From Prochlorococcus sp. AG-355-M18 (GTDB taxonomy: Bacteria > Cyanobacteriota > Cyanobacteriia > PCC-6307 > Cyanobiaceae), in assembly GCA_003280725.1 (NCBI GenBank), contig QCED01000004.1, forward strand, positions 1-64,000: DNA of 64,000 bases, in the 5' to 3' direction. The position numbers and the translations under genes are program-made. Under the pieces are notes generated by a model. That model searched no databases, had not been told where the DNA came from, and saw nothing but the letters and a program-made list of their open reading frames with translations. This document shows positions 1 through 9,063 of the stretch, piece after piece; position 1 is the stretch's first letter, and every line of letters starts with the position of its first letter.

Positions 1-2593
1 TGCTTGTAGTTTTTTTATTACTTATTTTTGTTTTTTTTGAAATAGATCCTTTTTTATCTTTTAGTTTTTCTTCTAGAAGAAGCACAGCATCATCCATGGA
101 AAATTTTTCTAAATCAGTATCTTTGGCAAGCGAAACATTAGTTTTACCACATTTTAAATAGACTCCATATCTTCCATTTAATATTTGAATTTTTTCTTTA
201 AATTCCTTTGGTTTTCCAAAGTCTTTAAGTACCTCTTGACCTCCTCTTCCCATTTTTGGCATCGCAAGAATTTCTAATGCTCGTTTTAGATCAACCTTAA
301 AAACGTCATCCTCTTTTTTTAATGATCTATTTTCAGACTCATTTTCATTTTTAATCCATTTAATATATGGCCCAAATCTTCCTCTATCAGCCTCAACAAC
401 ACCTCCTTCAGGGTGAACTCCTAACAATCTTGGCAAACTTAAAAGTACCAAAGCCTCATCAAGAGTTAGATCATCAGTTTTCAACTCTTTGGGTAATGAA
501 GCTCTTCTTGGTTTAGTTTTATCTTGATCATTATTTCCCAATTGTACGTAAGGTCCATAAGGACCAAATCTTAAAAAGACTTTTTCCCCAGTTTTAGGAT
601 CAGTTCCAAGATCTGATGGACCACTTAAAATTTGATCAACTTGCTTTATGTCTAAATCTCCAGGAGTAATATCCATTGGTAGATTTCCTTTCGCCTGAAT
701 TTCATTACCAGATTCATCAATCTTTGTACCCTCTAGCCAAGGACCGTTAGAGCCAATTCTGACCACGCAAGGAAGATCTTCAAAATCAACTTGTCTATAA
801 GCTTTGCCATCAATATCACCCTCTGTTTTCTGAACTTTTACCTCCAGACCATTTTTACCTTTGTAGAAAGTCTCGAGGTATGGTAGCCACTCAAGATTAC
901 CTGAAGATATTTCATCCAATGAAGATTCCATTTTTGCAGTAAAAGTAGTATCAACTAGATCAGGAAAATGTTCTTCCAAGAGAGCGGTAACAGCAAAAGC
1001 TGTAAACGTTGGAGCCAAAGTATTTGAAGATATATTTGCATATCCTCTATCCACAATTGTTCCAATAATGCTTGCATAGGTAGAAGGTCTTCCAATCCCT
1101 TCTTTTTCAAGAACTTTAACTAATGCAGCTTCTGTATATCTTGCAGGCGGTTTAGTTTCATGAAAAGTAGATTCCTTTTTAGTAACTTCAAGACATGTTC
1201 CAGTTGTTAAGTTTGGGAGAATAATTTCTTGTTGTTCAAGAGATGAGCTTGGGTCATCACTTCCCTCGACATATGCTCTAAAGAATCCAGGGAAATCAAT
1301 ACTTTTCCCGCTCGATTTAAATAATCCATCACCAACGCTAATTTCAGCATTAATCATTGTTAGCCTAGCTTCCGCCATTTGACTTGCTACAGTTCTTTTC
1401 CAAATTAGATCGTAAAGAGATAAGTCTCTTCCAGTTAGATTAGTTTCCTTTGGTGTTTTAAATAACTCACCTGCAGGCCTAATCGCTTCGTGTGCTTCTT
1501 GAGCATTTCTTGCAGTTTGATTAAATTGTCTAGGTGAGTTAGATAAATATTCTTTTCCATACATAGAACTTACACATTCTCTAGCAGCTCTAATGGCTTG
1601 TTCGGAAAGATGAAACGAATCAGTTCTCATATATGTTATGAAACCTCTCTCATATAGCCCTTGTGCACATCTCATAGTTTCTCTTGCAGACAAACGAAGC
1701 TTCCTGTTTGCTTCTTGTTGTAATGTGCTAGTTGTAAATGGAGGAACTGGCTTACGAGTGGATGGCTTTTTCTCTATTTTTGAAACTAACCAATCCTCTG
1801 AGGAAAAAGTCTTCAATAAATCATTTACTTTTTCTTCTCCAATTATCAAAGATTTATTTCCTTTTTTTAATTTGCCGGTCTGTTCATCGAAATCGGAACC
1901 ATTAGAAATTCTTTGACCATTTAAACTGAATAATTTAGTTTCGAAAGTAACATTATCTTTTACTAGGGAAGCTTTAATCCCCCAGTAACTAGCTTTTTTG
2001 AAAGATCTTCTCTCTCTCTCTCTCCTAACAAGAAGTCTTACAGAAACTGATTGAACACGACCAGCAGATAATCGGGGGGCTACCTTCTTCCAAAGTAAAG
2101 GAGATAATTCATATCCAAAAAGCCTGTCCAAGATTCTTCTTGTTTCTTGAGCCTGAACAAGTTCCATATCAATTTCTCTTGTTTGATCTAAAGCTTTATT
2201 AATTGCCTTTTTTGTAATTTCATGAAAAACCATTCTCTTAGTTGGTATTTTAGGCTTAAGTATTTGCAAGAGATGCCAGCTAATACTCTCACCCTCTCTA
2301 TCTTCATCAGTTGCCAGTAATAGCTGGGTCGCACCTTTCAATGCATCTTTCAACTCTTTAACAACCTTTTTCTTATCTTTTGGAACTATATAAAGTGGTT
2401 CAAAATCTTCTGTTGTATTAACTCCTATCCTTGACCATTTTTCCTTTTTAACTGCAGCAGGTATTTCAGCAGCTCCTTTTGGAAGATCTCTTACGTGTCC
2501 CATTGAAGCGAGAACTTCATAATTAGCAGGCAAAAACTTTCTTATAGTTTTTGCTTTAGTGGGACTTTCAACAATAACAAGTGTGTGATCCAA
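1..2593 (-). CDS. topA: DNA topoisomerase I (3' end cut by window edge)
   Basis: Type IA topoisomerase that relaxes negative supercoils through a 5'-phosphotyrosine link. I read 864 codons with no stop before the left edge, so only the extreme C-terminus is missing. The N-terminus carries the VIVESPTKAKTI motif and the Toprim acidic motif DEDREGE (about residues 96-102). The active-site tyrosine sits in ITYMRTDS near residue 319. The C-terminal third holds repeats of the GRFGPYIKW / GRYGVYLKCG type, the topoisomerase C-terminal repeat used by cyanobacteria in place of classical zinc ribbons. The start is TTG at 2593, directly before DHTLVIVE; no ATG lies near. It diverges from ndhB across about 175 bp that must hold both promoters. 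Confidence 0.97.
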   Translation of the reverse strand, partial: MDHTLVIVESPTKAKTIRKFLPANYEVLASMGHVRDLPKGAAEIPAAVKKEKWSRIGVNTTEDFEPLYIVPKDKKKVVKELKDALKGATQLLLATDEDREGESISWHLLQILKPKIPTKRMVFHEITKKAINKALDQTREIDMELVQAQETRRILDRLFGYELSPLLWKKVAPRLSAGRVQSVSVRLLVRRERERRSFKKASYWGIKASLVKDNVTFETKLFSLNGQRISNGSDFDEQTGKLKKGNKSLIIGEEKVNDLLKTFSSEDWLVSKIEKKPSTRKPVPPFTTSTLQQEANRKLRLSARETMRCAQGLYERGFITYMRTDSFHLSEQAIRAARECVSSMYGKEYLSNSPRQFNQTARNAQEAHEAIRPAGELFKTPKETNLTGRDLSLYDLIWKRTVASQMAEARLTMINAEISVGDGLFKSSGKSIDFPGFFRAYVEGSDDPSSSLEQQEIILPNLTTGTCLEVTKKESTFHETKPPARYTEAALVKVLEKEGIGRPSTYASIIGTIVDRGYANISSNTLAPTFTAFAVTALLEEHFPDLVDTTFTAKMESSLDEISSGNLEWLPYLETFYKGKNGLEVKVQKTEGDIDGKAYRQVDFEDLPCVVRIGSNGPWLEGTKIDESGNEIQAKGNLPMDITPGDLDIKQVDQILSGPSDLGTDPKTGEKVFLRFGPYGPYVQLGNNDQDKTKPRRASLPKELKTDDLTLDEALVLLSLPRLLGVHPEGGVVEADRGRFGPYIKWIKNENESENRSLKKEDDVFKVDLKRALEILAMPKMGRGGQEVLKDFGKPKEFKEKIQILNGRYGVYLKCGKTNVSLAKDTDLEKFSMDDAVLLLEEKLKDKKGSISKKTKISNKKTTS

Positions 2594-2768
2594 GGTTTAT
2601 TTCAAAAATTGGTGTTTTTGTTCAGTTAGGGCATATTATGATTGTTTGAAGCTTTTTCAAGTAATTTCTTCTGAAAATTTCAAAAATCATACCCACAAAT
2701 TATAATCAAGTTAAGATTAACTCTTAGACCCTTACAATCAAACATCTAATTTAATCCAATTTAATAAA

Positions 2769-4289
2769 GTGCCCAACGAAATCTTTACAATTAATTTAAA
2801 TGCTCAAGCCATTATTCCAGAGGCTTTTATTTTACTAGGTATTGTTGGAACACTTCTTGTAGATTTAGCAGGAGAAAAAACTGCGTCAAAATGGGCACCA
2901 ATAATTTGCTATTTATCAATTGGCAGCTCTCTTCTAAGTTTGGCCTTGCAATGGAGTAATCCGGTAGAAAGCGCATTTCTTGGGTCCTTTAATTCAGATA
3001 ATTTAGCGATCGCATTTAGAGCAATAATATCTTTATCAACTTTAGTATCATTACTTATAAGTTGGCGGTATACAGAAAAAAGTGGAAGCCCTACTGGCGA
3101 GTTTGCTGCCATAGTTCTCTCGGCCACCCTTGGAGCAATGCTTTTGTGTGGATCTACTGACCTTATTAGTGTATTTATATCTCTGGAAACTTTATCTGTA
3201 GCAAGCTACTTACTCTCTGGTTACCTCAAGAGAGATCCAAGAAGTTCAGAAGCTGCCCTAAAATACCTCCTTGTTGGATCAGCTGCTGCTGCTGTCTATC
3301 TGTATGGATCCTCTTTTCTTTATGGATTAAGTGGTTCAACAAACTTAGCGACAATAGGTTTAGAAATTATCAATAAGCCATCTTTCATTACTTCTCTATC
3401 TCTTGTATTTGTCTTATCAACAGTTGCATTTAAAATTGCTGCTGTTCCTTTTCATCAATGGACTCCTGATGTATATGAAGGTTCACCTACTCCTGTAGTA
3501 GCTTTTTTATCTGTTGGCTCAAAAACAGCGGGCTTTGCATTTGCCATAAGAATATTAAGCACAACTTTCTCTTCTTTTGACGAAGAATGGAAACTTTTAT
3601 TTACCATTTTGGCCATATTGAGCATGGCTCTAGGAAATGTTGTAGCCCTAGCTCAAACCTCAATGAAAAGGATGCTAGCTTACAGTTCTATTGGACAAGC
3701 TGGATTTGTAATGATTGGAATAGTATCTGGCACACAAGATGGTTTATCAGCTGCTGTTTTATATTTGGCCGCATATCTGTTTATGAATTTGGGTGCTTTT
3801 TCTTGTGTAATACTTTTCTCACTAAGAACTGGTTCTGACAGAATTCTTGATTACTCAGGACTCTACCAAAAAGATCCTCTTATTACTTTAGGCTTAAGCC
3901 TTTGTCTTTTATCTCTTGGAGGTTTACCTCCGATGTTAGGATTTTTTGGAAAGATATACTTGTTTTTTGCAGGTTGGGCAAATCATCAATATCTATTAGT
4001 AATAGTTGGATTAGTAACTTCAGTTATATCTATTTATTACTACATTTCAGTGATAAAAATGATGGTAGTGAAAGAACCACAGGAAGCTTCTGAAATAGTC
4101 AAATCATATCCTGAAATTAATTGGGGAATTGTAGGATTACCTCCCTTGAGAATTGCACTTTATACTTGCGTGGCAGTAACTGCTCTTGGAGGAATCCTAT
4201 CTAATCCTCTTTTTAAATTAGCCAATACAGCAGTTTCAGAAACTCCTTTCTTAAAAGATATAATTGCTACAGCAAACAATATTTCCTAG
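2769..4289 (+). CDS. ndhB: NAD(P)H-quinone oxidoreductase subunit 2 (NdhB)
   Basis: Proton-pumping membrane subunit of the thylakoid NDH-1 complex, which drives cyclic electron flow and respiration from ferredoxin to plastoquinone. At 506 residues it has the normal family length and consists almost wholly of hydrophobic helices (about 14 expected). Charged residues that line the proton channel in ND2/NuoN proteins are present: E140 in [11 protein letters not shown]222 and H229 in [12 protein letters not shown], and K252. The start is GTG at 2769. The ABC ATPase gene follows 16 bp downstream on the same strand. Confidence 0.97.
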   Translation: MPNEIFTINLNAQAIIPEAFILLGIVGTLLVDLAGEKTASKWAPIICYLSIGSSLLSLALQWSNPVESAFLGSFNSDNLAIAFRAIISLSTLVSLLISWRYTEKSGSPTGEFAAIVLSATLGAMLLCGSTDLISVFISLETLSVASYLLSGYLKRDPRSSEAALKYLLVGSAAAAVYLYGSSFLYGLSGSTNLATIGLEIINKPSFITSLSLVFVLSTVAFKIAAVPFHQWTPDVYEGSPTPVVAFLSVGSKTAGFAFAIRILSTTFSSFDEEWKLLFTILAILSMALGNVVALAQTSMKRMLAYSSIGQAGFVMIGIVSGTQDGLSAAVLYLAAYLFMNLGAFSCVILFSLRTGSDRILDYSGLYQKDPLITLGLSLCLLSLGGLPPMLGFFGKIYLFFAGWANHQYLLVIVGLVTSVISIYYYISVIKMMVVKEPQEASEIVKSYPEINWGIVGLPPLRIALYTCVAVTALGGILSNPLFKLANTAVSETPFLKDIIATANNIS

Positions 4290-4305
4290 ATGAATTCTTC
4301 AATAA

Positions 4306-4992
4306 ATGTCTAAGAAAGTCGCGAGTTTAGAAAATATATCTAAAACATATGGGAAAGAGGATCTAACTGTTAAAGCCTTAGACAGCATAAACTTAGAAAT
4401 TTATAAAGGTGATTATTTAGCTGTAATGGGAGCTAGTGGTTCAGGCAAAAGTACAGCTATGAATATTATTGGATGTCTAGATAGACCATCTGAAGGTATT
4501 TATAAATTAAATGGCATTCCTGTTGAGAATTTATCTGATGATGAGCTTGCGGAAATACGTAACCAAAAATTAGGCTTCGTATTTCAACAATTTCATCTTC
4601 TTTCAGACGCAACTGCACTTGAAAACGTAACTTTGCCGATGATTTATGCTGGTATTGAGCCTGAGCAAAGATTAGAGCGAGGCAAGAATGCCTTAAAAAA
4701 AGTTGGCCTTTCAGAAAGAATGAATAATCGCCCAAACCAATTATCCGGAGGTCAACAACAACGAGTTGCTATTGCAAGGGCTATTATCAATAATCCTGCA
4801 ATTTTGTTAGCCGACGAACCTACTGGAGCGTTAGATTCAAAAACCACTGAAGATGTATTAGATCTTTTTGACAAACTGCATGAGTCAGGAATAACAATAG
4901 TTTTAGTTACTCACGAAGATGAAGTTGCAAATCGCGCAAAAAAAATAGCCAAATTTAAGGATGGGAGAATAGTTGAATTAAAAGTTAATTAA
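4306..4992 (+). CDS. ABC transporter ATP-binding protein, LolD/MacB/DevA type
   Basis: ATPase subunit of an exporter-type ABC system. At 228 residues it is a single nucleotide-binding domain. Walker A is GASGSGKST (42-50), the Q-loop FVFQQFH is near 91-97, the signature LSGGQ is at 146-150, Walker B ILLADEP at 166-172 and the switch histidine is H203. The motif spacing and the GCLDRPSEG segment fit the lipoprotein/MacB/DevA subfamily. No MacB-like permease is encoded next to it, so its partner must be elsewhere and the substrate is unknown. It may be co-transcribed with ndhB, and it converges on birA, leaving 2 bp between the stop codons. Confidence 0.9.
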   Translation: MSKKVASLENISKTYGKEDLTVKALDSINLEIYKGDYLAVMGASGSGKSTAMNIIGCLDRPSEGIYKLNGIPVENLSDDELAEIRNQKLGFVFQQFHLLSDATALENVTLPMIYAGIEPEQRLERGKNALKKVGLSERMNNRPNQLSGGQQQRVAIARAIINNPAILLADEPTGALDSKTTEDVLDLFDKLHESGITIVLVTHEDEVANRAKKIAKFKDGRIVELKVN

Positions 4993-4994
4993 AT

Positions 4995-5744
4995 TCAGAA
5001 CCTTCTTATTATCTTCAGTTGCTTTTCATTTTCAATTCTTAAATTCCCATTCGAATCAATATCTTTAATTTTCCATGCTTGAGGACAATAACCACTAGGC
5101 AAAAAGCTTTTAGAGAGAAACTTATTTGCCGATTTGATCACATATTCTTTTTTGTTATTACATTCAATTGAATCATGAAAAGCTTTAAGAACTTTTGCAG
5201 TCCAATAATGTTGATTAATATTCTTAGTTTGAAGCACTTTTGATAATGAAATACCCTCTGATGGAGTGTTATTTAAAACATTCATGCCAAGACCTATTCT
5301 TACATAGATAATTTCCTTGCCTCTCGTTATGACCCTTGGTAAAAATCCAATCAACTTTTTTGATCCAAAGAAAATATCATTTGGCCATTTCAAACAAACA
5401 TTTATATTCTCCTGTCTAAGCATTTCACATATCTTAATTCCTAGAGACAAATGAAATATTTGACTTGTAAATTCTTTTGCAAATATTGGGTAGGCTGCAC
5501 TTAACCAAATACCCCCTTTAGGGGAAGCCCAAGATTTTGAGTTTTGGCCAAAACCTGAGAACTGTTCTCTTGCTATTATCGCTACTGGCTGGTTTCTCTT
5601 TATTTCAGAATATACAAGCCAATTTGTTAGCTCAATTTCGGTACTTTTACATTTTATTTTGTACTGAAGTTTCCAACTTGGATATTGACCCTGTATTTTT
5701 TTTAAATAAAAAACTGTCTTAGCTGCAGATCCAATAACTTTCAC
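4995..5744 (-). CDS. birA: Biotin--[acetyl-CoA-carboxylase] ligase
   Basis: Attaches biotin to the BCCP subunit of acetyl-CoA carboxylase, the first step of fatty-acid synthesis. The biotinyl-AMP loop region is SGFGQNSKSW (about 63-72), looser than the usual GRGRxGR. The following SPKGGIWLS, the KWPND motif (119-123) and GLGMN (151-155) are standard. At 249 residues there is no N-terminal helix-turn-helix, so this is the monofunctional form and not a repressor. Confidence 0.9.
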   Translation of the reverse strand: MKVIGSAAKTVFYLKKIQGQYPSWKLQYKIKCKSTEIELTNWLVYSEIKRNQPVAIIAREQFSGFGQNSKSWASPKGGIWLSAAYPIFAKEFTSQIFHLSLGIKICEMLRQENINVCLKWPNDIFFGSKKLIGFLPRVITRGKEIIYVRIGLGMNVLNNTPSEGISLSKVLQTKNINQHYWTAKVLKAFHDSIECNNKKEYVIKSANKFLSKSFLPSGYCPQAWKIKDIDSNGNLRIENEKQLKIIRRF

Positions 5745-5774
5745 AAATTCTTTATTAAAACAACGAGCATCTTT

Positions 5775-6305
5775 TTGAAGATTAGATTAACTTTAGTCTT
5801 AATAAGTAAATTTTACAAATTGGAGAAAAAGTATTTACCAAAAGTGAAGAAAAGGCATCCACATACATTAAAAAATTGTCTTGATAATTTCAAAAAATCA
5901 TGGGGGGATTTAGATAAACTTTCTGAAATCAACGAAAAATGGAAGGACTTAATTGGTTTAGAACTATTTCAAGAATGCAAACCATTAAATATAGAAAAAA
6001 AAATACTTACTATTGCAGTAAATCATCCACAGTGGCGTCAGGCCCTATCCTACAACAAGCATAAATTAAAAGAAAGAATCGAGAAAGTTGGAATAACTTT
6101 GAATGAAATAAGAATAATACAAAATTATGAAATTAAAAATAAAAATATTAGAGCAACTGATGCAAAGATAGTTTGGGCAAACCATCCAAGCAGAATCCAT
6201 CAAAATAATATGTGCATTTGCACTCTCTGTAATTCCCCAACTCCAAAAGGCGAAATCAAAAGATGGGGAAAGTGTTCTTTTTGTTGGAGAAAAATAAATA
6301 ACTAA
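5775..6305 (+). CDS. DUF721 (DciA-like) protein with a C-terminal zinc-ribbon-like tail
   Basis: Residues about 30-120 match the DUF721 fold, related to the helicase-loading protein DciA; the core LIGLELFQECKPLNIEKKIL and the HPQWRQAL motif are recognisable. The C-terminus adds two CxxC pairs (CTLC 149-152 and CSFC 167-170) that look like a zinc knuckle. No ATG is available. The long form starts at TTG 5775; TTG 5820 (LEKKYLPK) or a later GTG are equally possible, so the first 15-25 residues are uncertain. A role at replication or nucleic-acid ends is inferred from the family only. It diverges from birA. Confidence 0.7.
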   Translation: MKIRLTLVLISKFYKLEKKYLPKVKKRHPHTLKNCLDNFKKSWGDLDKLSEINEKWKDLIGLELFQECKPLNIEKKILTIAVNHPQWRQALSYNKHKLKERIEKVGITLNEIRIIQNYEIKNKNIRATDAKIVWANHPSRIHQNNMCICTLCNSPTPKGEIKRWGKCSFCWRKINN

Positions 6306-6310
6306 ATTTC

Positions 6311-7012
6311 TTATTTAGCTAAAATTAGTATTCCCATTTGCCCCCCCCAAATAGTTCTATATTCAGCTTTTTTAAATCCAACTTTCGTTGCAATTTTTAA
6401 AAGCTCATTTTTCATTGGAAAGTTTCTTATACTTTTTTCAATATATGCGTATTCTGGACTTAAATTAAAAAATCGCGAAATGTTCACTACAATCAGTCTC
6501 AAATATAATTTCTGAAAAATATTAGATAAAGAATTTTTTGTTGAGTGATTAAAATCCAGGAATCCTGCCCTTCCATTATCCTTCAAAAGATAAAAAACTT
6601 TTTTTATTCCTTCTTCAACATTATTCAAGTTTCTCAGTCCATAGGACATACAAATTCCATCAAAATTTTTTGAATAATCATTAATTTCTAAGACATCTTT
6701 AATTTCCCACTTAATAAATTTATTTTTTTTAATCTCTGATTTTCTCTTGGCAATATTTAGGATATCTTTGGCACTATCGATCCCAGTGATTGAGCCCCTT
6801 GGACTTACTCTCTCAGAAATTAAGAATGCTAAATCTCCAGTTCCACAGCATAAATCAGCCCAATCTTCACCATTTAAAGGTTCCAATAAATTAACTAATT
6901 TCCTTTTCCATAATTTGTGCAGTCCAAAGCTTAATAGATTATTCAAAAAGTCATATTGATAGGAAATTCTATTAAATATATTTTTGACTTCGATGGTTTT
7001 TCTGAATTTCAT
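6311..7012 (-). CDS. menG: Demethylnaphthoquinone methyltransferase (UbiE/MenG)
   Basis: SAM-dependent C-methyltransferase. In cyanobacteria this family performs the last methylation of phylloquinone, the photosystem I cofactor. Residues 52-62 (DLCCGTGDLAF) form the SAM-binding motif I, and SYGLRNLNNVEEG is the UbiE signature block. 233 residues is the normal length. hisF lies 39 bp upstream on the same strand, so the two may share a transcript. Confidence 0.93.
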   Translation of the reverse strand: MKFRKTIEVKNIFNRISYQYDFLNNLLSFGLHKLWKRKLVNLLEPLNGEDWADLCCGTGDLAFLISERVSPRGSITGIDSAKDILNIAKRKSEIKKNKFIKWEIKDVLEINDYSKNFDGICMSYGLRNLNNVEEGIKKVFYLLKDNGRAGFLDFNHSTKNSLSNIFQKLYLRLIVVNISRFFNLSPEYAYIEKSIRNFPMKNELLKIATKVGFKKAEYRTIWGGQMGILILAK

Positions 7013-7051
7013 TTTTAATTTTTAAAGTACTTTTTTGGGATAAATTTAATT

Positions 7052-7822
7052 TTATTCATATGGTCTAATTGGAAGGTTTTTTTCGAGGAGAAAAGTTTTT
7101 ATTTCTTGTAAAGTAAGTTTCTTATCGTGAAGTAATGAAGCTAAAAGTGCTGCTGATGCGCTGCCTTCCTTGAAAACATCATAAATATCTTCTAAAGAAC
7201 CCGCTCCTCCTGAAGCAATTACTGGAATATTAACAATATTTGCAACAGATTCTGTCAAATCTAAATCATATCCATTCTGCGTTCCATCACCATCCATTGA
7301 AGTTAGTAATATTTCCCCCGCACCTAATTCCTCAACTTTCTTTGCCCAACTTAATACATCTATTCCGGTATTCTCTCTCCCGCCTTTTACATATACATCC
7401 CATTGATCAACCTTATTAACTCTTTTTCTAGCATCAATTGCTATCACTATGCATTGATTACCAAATTCTCTGGAACTTTTAGAAATTAAATCAGGATTTC
7501 TAACGGCAGAAGAATTCAAACTCACTTTATCCGCTCCTGCTCTTAAGAGATCATTTATAGAAGAAACAGAATCTATACCTCCACCTACTGTAAAAGGGAT
7601 TTTTACTGATTTTGCTGTTCTAGAGACTAGGTCTAATAAAGTATTTCTATTCTCAACACTTGCTCTTATATCTAAAAACACTAATTCATCTGCACCTTCA
7701 TCAGAATACCTACAAGCCAATTCAACCGGATCCCCTGAGTCTCTCAAATTAACAAAATTTACACCTTTGACCACCCGTCCATTGGCGACATCTAAACAAG
7801 GAATTAAACGAAGAGCAACCAT
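7052..7822 (-). CDS. hisF: Imidazole glycerol phosphate synthase cyclase subunit
   Basis: (beta/alpha)8 cyclase of histidine synthesis that works with the glutaminase HisH, which is not in this window. Both catalytic aspartates are present: D11 in [12 protein letters not shown] and D130 in VIAIDARK. Glycine-rich phosphate-binding loops FTVGGGI and IASGGAG are intact. 256 residues is typical. It diverges from the DUF2862 gene 59 bp away. Confidence 0.97.
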   Translation of the reverse strand: MVALRLIPCLDVANGRVVKGVNFVNLRDSGDPVELACRYSDEGADELVFLDIRASVENRNTLLDLVSRTAKSVKIPFTVGGGIDSVSSINDLLRAGADKVSLNSSAVRNPDLISKSSREFGNQCIVIAIDARKRVNKVDQWDVYVKGGRENTGIDVLSWAKKVEELGAGEILLTSMDGDGTQNGYDLDLTESVANIVNIPVIASGGAGSLEDIYDVFKEGSASAALLASLLHDKKLTLQEIKTFLLEKNLPIRPYE

Positions 7823-7881
7823 TTTAGTAAAAATTGTCCAAATGCTGTTAATCTTGCATAATAGCTTCCATTTTACCTCTT

Positions 7882-8106
7882 ATGGCTGAAACAAAATTAT
7901 TACCCAAAATTGGTAGTAAAATTAAAATTAACATTAACAAAGTAAAAGATAGACTACCAGGAAAATTAATTGATCAAATATCTTCTAATCCTAAAGCTGT
8001 AATAACAGGCTATAAAATGACAGACGGTAGAAGCATTGGAATCACCGCAAAATTTCAGAATGGAGAGCAAAACTGGTTTTTCCCAGAAGAAATTGAGAAA
8101 GGGTAA
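7882..8106 (+). CDS. DUF2862 protein
   Basis: 74-residue soluble protein of a cyanobacterial family of unknown function. The conserved end NGEQNWFFPEEIE and the internal GYKMTDGRSIGI are visible. It lies 8 bp upstream of chlG on the same strand and is probably co-transcribed, which hints at a link to photosynthesis but proves nothing. Start is ATG 7882. Confidence 0.8.
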   Translation: MAETKLLPKIGSKIKININKVKDRLPGKLIDQISSNPKAVITGYKMTDGRSIGITAKFQNGEQNWFFPEEIEKG

Positions 8107-8114
8107 AGCGTAAA

Positions 8115-9062
8115 GTGAATGATCCAAAACAACTATTAGGAATTAAAGGGGCCTCCGAAACTTCAAGTATATGGAAACTTCGTATACAGTTAATGAAGCC
8201 AATTACATGGATCCCATTAATATGGGGTGTTATTTGTGGAGCTGCTGCTAGTGGAAATTTTGAATGGACATATAGTAATGTCTTAGCTTCACTAGCATGC
8301 ATGTTGATGAGTGGGCCACTTCTTGCCGGTTATACACAAACCATTAATGATTTTTTTGATAAAGAAATTGACGCAATTAATGAGCCAAATAGACCAATTC
8401 CTTCTGGAAAAATTTCAATCAAAGATGTAAAAATTCAAATCTGGGTATTACTTATTGCAGGCCTAATAGTTGCTTTTCTATTAGATTTATATGCTAAACA
8501 TAACTTTCCCTCCCTTTTACTATTAGCATTAGGAGGTTCTTTTGTTAGTTATATATATTCTGCTCCACCTCTTAAATTAAAACAAAATGGTTGGCTTGGA
8601 AATTATGCATTAGGGGCATCATATATAGCTTTACCTTGGTGGGCAGGACAAGCCTTGTTTGGGAAATTAACTATTGTGACGGCATTACTAACACTTGCTT
8701 ATAGCCTCTCTGGGCTGGGTATTGCTGTTATTAATGATTTCAAAAGCGTTGAAGGAGACTCAAAGCTTGGCTTGAATTCTTTACCTGTTGTATTTGGAAT
8801 TAAAAATGCAAGTAGGATAAGTGCTGGACTAATTGACATTTTTCAATTAGCAATGGTTTTAGTATTAGTCATTATTGGTCAACATTTAGCCTCTGTAATT
8901 TTGGTATTATTGGTAATTCCACAAATTACATTTCAAGATATGTGGTTGTTGAGAGATCCTCTAAAATTTGATGTCAAATATCAAGCAAGTGCGCAACCGT
9001 TCCTGATAACTGGAATGTTAGTTACAGCTTTAGCGATAGGACATAGTTTTTTAGTTGCTTAA
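8115..9062 (+). CDS. chlG: Chlorophyll synthase ChlG
   Basis: UbiA-type prenyltransferase that esterifies chlorophyllide with a phytyl/geranylgeranyl chain in the thylakoid membrane. In Prochlorococcus the product would be divinyl chlorophyll. The first aspartate-rich motif NDFFDKEIDAINEPNRPIP runs from about 78 to 96, and the second, INDFKSVEGDSKLGLNSLP, lies near 206-224. About nine membrane helices are expected. The start is GTG 8115, with the DUF2862 stop 8 bp upstream. Confidence 0.96.
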   Translation: MNDPKQLLGIKGASETSSIWKLRIQLMKPITWIPLIWGVICGAAASGNFEWTYSNVLASLACMLMSGPLLAGYTQTINDFFDKEIDAINEPNRPIPSGKISIKDVKIQIWVLLIAGLIVAFLLDLYAKHNFPSLLLLALGGSFVSYIYSAPPLKLKQNGWLGNYALGASYIALPWWAGQALFGKLTIVTALLTLAYSLSGLGIAVINDFKSVEGDSKLGLNSLPVVFGIKNASRISAGLIDIFQLAMVLVLVIIGQHLASVILVLLVIPQITFQDMWLLRDPLKFDVKYQASAQPFLITGMLVTALAIGHSFLVA

Positions 9063-9063
9063 G

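Noticed and set aside
1638-1916. 92-aa plus-strand ORF
   Set aside because: It lies wholly inside topA on the opposite strand, and the topA frame has all family motifs there.
2909-3127. 72-aa minus-strand ORF
   Set aside because: Antisense to ndhB; no domain and no gap in ndhB conservation.
9055-9063. TTG 9055 as start of the penicillin-binding protein
   Set aside because: It lies inside the chlG stop region; GTG 9064 directly after the stop is more economical.
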